A stretch of 64,000 nucleotides of DNA from Abditibacteriaceae bacterium (lineage in GTDB: Bacteria > Armatimonadota > Abditibacteriia > Abditibacteriales > Abditibacteriaceae). The DNA is taken from positions 1 through 64,000 of the forward strand of contig JAFAZH010000060.1 of the NCBI GenBank assembly GCA_019239895.1. The letters are read 5' to 3'. Below the pieces are notes generated by a model that was given only the letters and a program-made list of their open reading frames with translations, was not told the DNA's origin and ran no database searches. The translations under genes and the position numbers were made by a program. This document shows positions 58,458 to 64,000 of this stretch, piece by piece. The first letter of the stretch is position 1; every line of letters starts with the position of its first letter.

Positions 58458-58819
58458 CTCAACTCTTCCGCTTTAGCGGCAATGGTTTCCAGCACAGCGT
58501 TCAACTGATTGTAAACTTGCTCGTTGGTAAAGCGTAAAAAGTGGATGCCGTAGCTTTCAATAAGCGCCTGGCGGTTGGCATCATAGACTTCAACTTCTTC
58601 CCCGTCGTGGCTTGGCCCATCAATTTCGATGGCAAGTTTCAAGCGCGGGCAGTAGAAATCTAACACATATGGCCCGACTGAATACTGCCGCCGAAACCGA
58701 CAACCTGCCACTTGTCCATCGCGCAACCGCAGCCATAAAAGCACTTCCGCCGGTGGCCGCGAGTTGCGTAAGGTCTGGCGTTTGTCTTTTTGCTGATGAC
58801 GATTGAAAACTTTTGTCAT
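58454..58819 (-). CDS. DUF559 (VSR-like) endonuclease-domain protein
   Basis: A 121-residue single-domain protein with the DUF559 pattern: RNSRPPAEVLLWLRLRDGQVAGCRFRRQYSVGPYVLDFYCPRLKLAIEIDGPSH in order, that is Glu, then FRRQ, DFYCP and EIDG. These residues form the PD-(D/E)XK-type active site related to Vsr and restriction nucleases. The physiological role is unknown. It is bounded on both sides by long inverted repeats, which raises the idea that such genes travel with the repeats; this is inference. Position between a response regulator and its likely kinase suggests later insertion. Confidence 0.88.
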   Translation of the reverse strand: MTKVFNRHQQKDKRQTLRNSRPPAEVLLWLRLRDGQVAGCRFRRQYSVGPYVLDFYCPRLKLAIEIDGPSHDGEEVEVYDANRQALIESYGIHFLRFTNEQVYNQLNAVLETIAAKAEELR

Positions 58820-58823
58820 TGGA

Positions 58824-58999
58824 ATGGTTTAACCCTATCCCCAGCCCTTCCCCTTGGTAAGGGGAAGGGAGCGTTGGCCCACCGTCGGGGTGACGCAGAT
58901 TTGATCGCTTCTTATACTTCCATACTCTATTGCTATCCCGACGGTATTAGTCTCGCTCCCTGCCCCTTACCAAGGGGAAGGGCTGGGGATAGGGTTAAA
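58824..58999. repeat. Inverted-repeat element after the DUF559 gene
   Basis: GGTTTAACCCTATCCCCAGC (58828) and GCTGGGGATAGGGTTAAAGC (58980) are near-perfect complements, each next to a CCCCTTGGTAAGGGGAAGGG palindrome. A further half copy is at 59052-59096, next to the stop of the kinase gene. Confidence 0.85.
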
Positions 59000-59051
59000 G
59001 CCTAAACCAGCTATTGCGATAGTATCAAAACCAACGACACATTACCAGTGA

Positions 59052-59096
59052 CGCTCCCTGCCCCTTGGTAAGGGGAAGGGCTGGGGATAGGGTGAG
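59052..59096. repeat. Half copy of the same repeat
   Basis: CTCCCTGCCCCTTGGTAAGG, then GGAAGGGCTGGGGATAGGGT. The internal palindrome can fold and may act as a terminator for the minus-strand kinase gene. Confidence 0.7.
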
Positions 59097-59099
59097 GGC

Positions 59100-62000
59100 T
59101 TAAACCGGCACCCGCGCATACACGGTTGTGCCCTGGTGAGGGGCGGATTCTATGGTAAGGGTGCCACCCAATAGTTCGATGCGTTCTTGCATTCCCAACA
59201 GGCCGAGGCGGTTGGCGACGGGAGCCAGGCGGCCATCTGTAGCGGTTTCCACCTGGAAGCCGCGCCCATCATCCTCCACGATGGCGATCAGGAAACTGTC
59301 GTTGCGTTCGAGCAGCACGCTGACCCTTTGCGCCTGGGCATGGCGCACCACATTGGTCAGGGCTTCCTGCACGACACGGTACATGGTGGTTTCCAGGGCC
59401 GACGAGAGACGCTCTCGGTTCGCCACGCCGCGACTGACAAAATCGGCCTCCAACTTGTTCTGCTGTCTCCACTCTTGCACATACTGGTGCAAAGCCGGTC
59501 CCAGCCCCAGGGTATCCAGAGCGGCTGGCCGCAGTTCCCACGCCAGGTGATGCATCTGCTCCATCAGGTCTGTGGTCAGCTTCCGCAACACTTCTAATTG
59601 CTGCGGCTGGGAAGGGGGGCGCGCGCCTGGGTCATCTGGCTCTGGCAAGGCGTTGAGGCCCATCAGGAGAGCGGTGAGTTGCTGTCCCATCTGGTCGTGC
59701 AATTCGCGGGAGATGCGTTGGCGCTCTTCCTCCTGGGCGGTCACTAACCGCTGCAACAGTTGCTCACGGGCACGCTCGGCGGCCTGGCGCTGCTGGGCTT
59801 CGGCGCGCAGGGCGGCGGTGCGTTCCTGCACCCGCTGCTCCAGTTCGTCGTGCGCCCGGCGCAACTCTTCTTCGGCCTGGCGTTCCCGCGTTGCGTCGCG
59901 CATAATCTTTACGAAACCGCGCACGCCATCACTTTCCTCGCCCAGCCGAGCCATGATCCCCTCGGCCCAGAAACGGCTCCCATCACCACGAACGTGCCAA
60001 CGGGTATCGGCGGCGCGGCCTTCGCGCAGAGCAGTTTGTATCTCGCGTTCGGGGGCGCCCGCGGCGATGTCTTCCGGGGTGAAAATCATGTCGCCGCTTT
60101 GTCCCACGGTCTGCTCACGGCGGTGGCCAAAGATGCGCTCGGCCCCGCTGTTCCAGTAGAGAATGCGCCGCTCGGTATCCATCAGGAAAATGGCGTAGTC
60201 TTGCGAACCTTCCACCAGGACGCGGAAGCGTTCTTCGCTTTCGCGCAACGCGGCATTGGCTTGCTTCATATCCTCAATGTCGGTCGCCGAACCAAACCAG
60301 CCCAGCACCTGACCGCCCTCATCTTTGAGCGGCACATTGCGCCCGATGAACCAGCGATAAACGCCGTCAGCCCGGCGCAGGCGGTATTCCGTATCGAAGA
60401 TTTCGCCCGCAGCTAAGGCCCGGTTCCACCGTTCAACCGAAGCAGGAGCATCGTCGGGATGCACAATCGCCTGCCAGCCGGGGCCAACCGAGGCTTCCAG
60501 GCTCAAGCCGGAGTAATCGAACCAGCGTTGGTTGAAATAGTTGGCTTTGCCGCCCGCTTCGTTGGCCCAGATCACTTGCGGCACAGCATCGGTCAGGGTG
60601 CGGAAACGCGCCTCACTTTCGTGCAACGCGGCTTCGACGCGGGCGCGTTCGACCGCCGTCCAGGTGCGCTCGGCGACCTCTTTGACGAGCGCGATTTCGG
60701 CAGCAGACCAATGCCGCGCGGTTTCCATCGTGACGCACATGCACGCGACCATTGTTCCCTGCTTGACCAGCGGCATCAGGATAAAGGCGTCTGTGCCGCG
60801 TTCACGATAGGCGGCGGCTTCCCCGCCGAAAACCGGGTGCGTCGTGATGTCATCGCAGACGAGCGGCTCGCCTTTATGACTATGCACGAGAAGGTCGTTG
60901 AATAGGCTAATCGGATGCGCGCCAATCGCGCTCACCGCGTCGGTGCGGGTGTATTCGTGGTGAATGTAAAGCACGTCGCTCGGCCAATCGAACTCTGCAT
61001 AGTAGCAGCGGTCAACGCCGAGCTGCGTTCCCAACATCCGCACCGCGACTTCTTGCAACGCAATCGGGTCGGCGAGCGGACGCAGCGCGTCGGCGAACTT
61101 CAAGAGAAATTCCTGCCGCCGTTCCTGATTTTTTCGTTCGGTAATGTCATCGAAAACGACGGCAATTAATGGACTGCCATTGCCCCCGATGCGTGAGACG
61201 TAAGCCTGATACCAGCGTCCTAAATCTACGCTGTAATTTTCTATGCGCCACGGTTCGCCCGTCAGGGCAACGCGCTCATAGCCTTCCAACCAGTAAGGCT
61301 CAAGCCGGGGAACAATTTCGCTCTGTAATTTTCCTACCGCGTCGGTCAACCCAGTCTGTCGCTCGTAAACCTGATTGGCTTCCAACAACCGGAAATCAAC
61401 CGCTCTGCCTTCGTCATTAAAAATCATTTCGTTGACGATGACGGCTTCATCAATCGAATCGAACAGCGTGTGGTATTTTTCTTCCGACTCGCGCAACGAG
61501 TCATAGGCCAGTTCGGTTTCCTGCCGTGCCAAGATAGCGTCTTCCATCAGATTCAACGCAGCAATCCGCTCGGCGGCACGGGCATCGGCGCGGTGGGTGC
61601 GCTCCATGAGGGCATAGGCGGCCCCGGCAAAGCGGGCGAAGTCGCCCAGCAGTCGCGCGTCCTCGGCGTCGAAGTGACTGTCTGGCGTGTGCTTGATGGC
61701 CCAGACGGTGCCGGTGAGGTGACCATTAACTTCCCACGGCACGAGGAGATTTTCATACATGCGGGGCTGAAGACCCCGCAGAGCGGGAAAGGCCCGCTCG
61801 ACTCCGGTGCAAAGCAGCACTTGATTGCGGGCAACGACCGTGCCGCATGGACTGGCCGCGCGCGGTATGGTGCCGTTGAGGTGGGGAGCGAAATCACCGG
61901 CAGCGGCCAGCCAGCGAAAAACCTCCTGTCCCCCTTCCTGTTCCAGCGCACCGATACCGGCAGAATCGGCATGGCACAACTGCAAAACTAACTCCGCGAC

Positions 62001-62171
62001 TTTCTGGAGAACTTTCCGGGGATTGGCCGTCAACTCCTGCGCGAGAGCGACCAGGGCTGCGTTGGCAGCTTTGTAGTCCGGCGCATGGGAGGGGCGACGC
62101 GCCAGTTCATCGGTGATAATGACATCCTCTACCGCTGAGTTGGATGTTTGCGCATTTTGTGGATGATCCAT
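59100..62171 (-). CDS. Multi-sensor histidine kinase (GAF/PAS, HisKA_3)
   Basis: A 1023-residue soluble kinase. N-terminal GAF at about 30-195 (LQLCHADSAGIGALE, NLLVPWEVNGHLTGTVWAIKH); PAS at about 225-345; second GAF at about 355-510 (QLGVDRCYYAEFDW, FILMPLVKQGTMVACMCV); PAS at about 515-640 (VIWANEAGGKANYFNQRWFDYSGL) and PAS at about 645-770 (MDTERRILYWNSGAERIFGH). After a coiled coil come HisKA_3 with phospho-His about 824 (RISRELHDQMGQQL) and HATPase_c (ALTNVVRHAQAQ, VEDDGRGF). No TM segments, so it senses a cytoplasmic signal. Likely partner of the NarL-type regulator at 57619. Confidence 0.92.
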   Translation of the reverse strand: MDHPQNAQTSNSAVEDVIITDELARRPSHAPDYKAANAALVALAQELTANPRKVLQKVAELVLQLCHADSAGIGALEQEGGQEVFRWLAAAGDFAPHLNGTIPRAASPCGTVVARNQVLLCTGVERAFPALRGLQPRMYENLLVPWEVNGHLTGTVWAIKHTPDSHFDAEDARLLGDFARFAGAAYALMERTHRADARAAERIAALNLMEDAILARQETELAYDSLRESEEKYHTLFDSIDEAVIVNEMIFNDEGRAVDFRLLEANQVYERQTGLTDAVGKLQSEIVPRLEPYWLEGYERVALTGEPWRIENYSVDLGRWYQAYVSRIGGNGSPLIAVVFDDITERKNQERRQEFLLKFADALRPLADPIALQEVAVRMLGTQLGVDRCYYAEFDWPSDVLYIHHEYTRTDAVSAIGAHPISLFNDLLVHSHKGEPLVCDDITTHPVFGGEAAAYRERGTDAFILMPLVKQGTMVACMCVTMETARHWSAAEIALVKEVAERTWTAVERARVEAALHESEARFRTLTDAVPQVIWANEAGGKANYFNQRWFDYSGLSLEASVGPGWQAIVHPDDAPASVERWNRALAAGEIFDTEYRLRRADGVYRWFIGRNVPLKDEGGQVLGWFGSATDIEDMKQANAALRESEERFRVLVEGSQDYAIFLMDTERRILYWNSGAERIFGHRREQTVGQSGDMIFTPEDIAAGAPEREIQTALREGRAADTRWHVRGDGSRFWAEGIMARLGEESDGVRGFVKIMRDATRERQAEEELRRAHDELEQRVQERTAALRAEAQQRQAAERAREQLLQRLVTAQEEERQRISRELHDQMGQQLTALLMGLNALPEPDDPGARPPSQPQQLEVLRKLTTDLMEQMHHLAWELRPAALDTLGLGPALHQYVQEWRQQNKLEADFVSRGVANRERLSSALETTMYRVVQEALTNVVRHAQAQRVSVLLERNDSFLIAIVEDDGRGFQVETATDGRLAPVANRLGLLGMQERIELLGGTLTIESAPHQGTTVYARVPV

Positions 62172-62193
62172 AGGTATGGGTTAGTTTAAATTT

Positions 62194-62442
62194 GGCCCTC
62201 ACCCACCGGATTAGCCCTCACCCCCGGCCCCTCTCCCAACCTTGGGAGAGGGGGGACGAAAGGCTAAGTCTATCGGTTTAAGTGAGATGCGACTGCTGCT
62301 CCTCACGCTCTGCTTTGAGGAGCATCTGAGCAGCCGAAATTTCAAGCCAACTCTCCCTTAACGATATAGTCATCCCTGCGTCCCCCCTCTCCCAAGGTTG
62401 GGAGAGGGGCCGGGGGTGAGGGCTAATCCGGGGGTGAGGGCC
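62194..62442. repeat. Long inverted repeat between kinase and CheR-PAS genes
   Basis: Arms of about 63 bp: 62194-62257 (GGCCCTCACCCACCGGATTA, then CCCCTCTCCCAACCTTGGGA) and 62379-62442 in inverse order. Each arm also holds its own CTCTCCCAACCTTGGGAGAG palindrome. Confidence 0.88.
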
Positions 62443-62455
62443 AACTCAAAACTCC

Positions 62456-64000
62456 TTACCCCGCTTCTGGCGCAACATTGGGGCCATTCGCTTCAATTGT
62501 ATAGCGGGCGGGTTCACCCAGGCGGGTGAGCAGCGCGTTGATCTCCTTTTTCAACTCGACCATGCGCAACTCCCGATCTACCACGGCGCGGTTGAAGCGT
62601 TCCAACTCTTCGTTGCGGGCACGCAGCTCGTCTTCGGCTCGCTTGCGCTCGGTGATGTCCACAAACGTCACCACCACGCCCTGAATGCGGTCGTCACTCG
62701 TGCGATAGGGCAGGATGCGCATTAGATAGTCGCGCCCATCGGCGGTTTTGACTTCGCGCTCCACGGCGTGCAGGGTTTCCAGGACACTCTCGGCATCATC
62801 GAGTAAATGGGCGTAGTCCAGCCGGTTGGTAATATCAGAGAGGGGGCGGCCCGCATCGGAGGGAATCAGGTTAAAAATGGAACGCACCGCTGGCGTGTAT
62901 AGATTGACGCGGAAACTGCGATCCAGAAAAACCGTGCCGATGTCGGTCGAGTTAATGAGGTTTTGCAGGTTATTGCTGGACAGTGTGGTCTCTTCGACCT
63001 TGACTTTAAGCTCCTGATTGACGGTGGTCAGTTCCTCATTGATGGACTGTAACTCTTCCTTGCTGGTTTCCAACTCTTCGGCTGCCGAGCGCAATTCTTC
63101 GTTCATCGCCTGCAACTCTTCGTTGGAGGCTTTGAGTTCCTCGGCCTGAAACTCGTGCTGCTCGATAGCGGTGCGAAGCTGCGCTCGCAGGCGCATCAAC
63201 TCTTCTTCCAACTGGTGCGCCACCGGCTCAGCCGTTGCCAGCACGACTTCGCCATCATTCGTCGGACTGCCCGTGGCTGGCTCAAAAAGCACTAAGAGGA
63301 ATCCGCGCGCCGTATCATCGGGACGCAAGACGGGGCGAACGTGGATGTTAACGGTTTCACTACGCTCGTCAAGATGCAGCGGCAGGTTGCGGGCTTCCAC
63401 ATTGGTGCGACGCTGCACGGCCTGATAAAGCGCGCTGCGCAGCTCGAGGCGCAGTTCTGGCCGCACCAGCTTGAGCAGGTTGTTCGATGGCTCGCCGCCC
63501 GCGATTTGCAAATAGTGCCCGGCCCGCTCCGACAGATGGACGATGTCGTAGTCTTCGTTAACGACCACCGAAGGCGGCGCATATTGCTCTAAAAGCTGGG
63601 CGTGCAAATCGCCATAGGTGACGCGCTCGCGCGCCCGCCCAACACCATCCGACACCGCTTCGGGCAGGCGTGGCGGTTCATAGCGAAACGCTGGCACCGC
63701 TTCGGGCACCGGATAGGGACGCGCGGCAACTTCGCGGCTCTGGTACAGGTGATGTTCGCGGCTCTGAATGGCAAACAAATCCCCCGCGCCATCCACCGAT
63801 TCTGATGAGCCTAAAAATAAAAAGCTCGCCGGGTTCAGGGCAAAATGAATGGTTTCCAGCACCCGCTGCTGCGCCACGGGATTCAGATAGATCATCATAT
63901 TGCGGCACGACACCAAATCCAGGCGCGAGAACGGCGGGTCTTTAATGACATTATGCACGGCGAACAACACCATTTCACGGATTTCGCGCCGCACCCGGTA
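62456..64000 (-). CDS. CheR-type methyltransferase/PAS protein, 5' end outside window
   Basis: The frame is open to the window edge, so the N-terminus is missing. The visible part begins in the C-terminal half of a CheR methyltransferase (FSRLDLVSCRNMMIYLNPVAQQRVL, FALNPASFLFLGSSES). A PAS-like part follows (SVVVNEDYDIVHLSERAGHYLQI), then a long coiled coil (EFQAEELKASNEELQAMNEELRSAAEELETSKEELQSINEEL) and a PAS10/PAS domain (IGTVFLDRSFRVNLYTPAV, GVVVTFVDITERKRAE). This is the tail of CheB-CheR-PAS fusion proteins; whether CheB precedes it cannot be seen. It may feed the downstream kinase in the same cluster. Confidence 0.88.
   Translation of the reverse strand, partial: YRVRREIREMVLFAVHNVIKDPPFSRLDLVSCRNMMIYLNPVAQQRVLETIHFALNPASFLFLGSSESVDGAGDLFAIQSREHHLYQSREVAARPYPVPEAVPAFRYEPPRLPEAVSDGVGRARERVTYGDLHAQLLEQYAPPSVVVNEDYDIVHLSERAGHYLQIAGGEPSNNLLKLVRPELRLELRSALYQAVQRRTNVEARNLPLHLDERSETVNIHVRPVLRPDDTARGFLLVLFEPATGSPTNDGEVVLATAEPVAHQLEEELMRLRAQLRTAIEQHEFQAEELKASNEELQAMNEELRSAAEELETSKEELQSINEELTTVNQELKVKVEETTLSSNNLQNLINSTDIGTVFLDRSFRVNLYTPAVRSIFNLIPSDAGRPLSDITNRLDYAHLLDDAESVLETLHAVEREVKTADGRDYLMRILPYRTSDDRIQGVVVTFVDITERKRAEDELRARNEELERFNRAVVDRELRMVELKKEINALLTRLGEPARYTIEANGPNVAPEAG

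Noticed and set aside
1..64000. CRISPR array, rRNA or tRNA genes, phage genes
   Set aside because: No regularly spaced short repeats with unique spacers, no rRNA-like or complete tRNA-like sequence, and no capsid, terminase or tail genes were seen.

Overview
The window reads as chromosomal DNA of a free-living, aerobic-type bacterium from a poorly sampled soil or environmental lineage. The clues are an ECF sigma factor fused to WD40 propellers, a class III cyclase fused to an NB-ARC ATPase and TPRs, many secreted beta-helix and sulfatase proteins, abundant GC-rich inverted-repeat elements, and several start codons placed 6-7 nt after a -10 box (leaderless-type starts). Armatimonadota, Abditibacteriota, Chloroflexota or Planctomycetota-like lineages would fit; I cannot fix the phylum from the sequence alone.

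Layout. 0-8.3 kb is an accessory zone. It holds two IS6-type transposase remnants, a giant ECF-sigma/WD40 protein, and a cluster of very small plus-strand genes (nucleotidyltransferase, cupin, CPCC zinc protein, small membrane protein). These are separated by inverted repeats that look like integron attC sites, and several of the genes carry premature stops.

8.3-28.1 kb is the metabolic heart. A minus-strand operon of nine genes runs from 17556 down to 8312: SBP, permease, ATPase, isochorismatase-like hydrolase, second SBP, MBL hydrolase, creatininase-family amidohydrolase, type III-like glutamine synthetase, and an arginase-fold enzyme with the signature of Ni-dependent guanidine hydrolase. 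Divergent from it is a plus-strand set ureABC-F-G-D followed by urtABCDE. The simplest reading is import of guanidine (or a related guanidino compound), hydrolysis to urea and ammonia, urea hydrolysis by urease, urea recapture by Urt, and ammonia capture by glutamine synthetase. ureE is absent, and the guanidine-hydrolase-like protein carries a His-rich N-terminus.

28.1-30.4 kb is a repeat-rich gap. An IS1-family element has landed two codons into a small secreted-protein gene, leaving clean terminal repeats and an 8-bp target duplication. 30.4-46.7 kb is a secreted glycan-processing zone: GH2-like protein, two parallel beta-helix proteins, TIM-barrel protein, sulfatase, a transglutaminase-like/discoidin protein split by a one-base frameshift, and an intact IS481-type element.

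45.6-48.8 kb holds several copies of a repeated promoter-plus-start module and of a repeated C-terminal peptide motif (HS[IV]TVExSDSGxYQxVE). The same pair occurs near 5.2-5.7 kb. This appears to be an unnamed family of tiny proteins. 48.9-55.2 kb carries the cyclase/NB-ARC/TPR regulator, a secreted VCBS-like protein and a secreted TPR protein. 55.4-64 kb contains an IS6 relic, an acidic coiled-coil protein, a Crp/Fnr regulator and a signalling cluster (NarL-type response regulator, DUF559 nuclease, multi-PAS/GAF histidine kinase, CheR-PAS protein cut by the window end). Long inverted repeats stand between most genes of that cluster.
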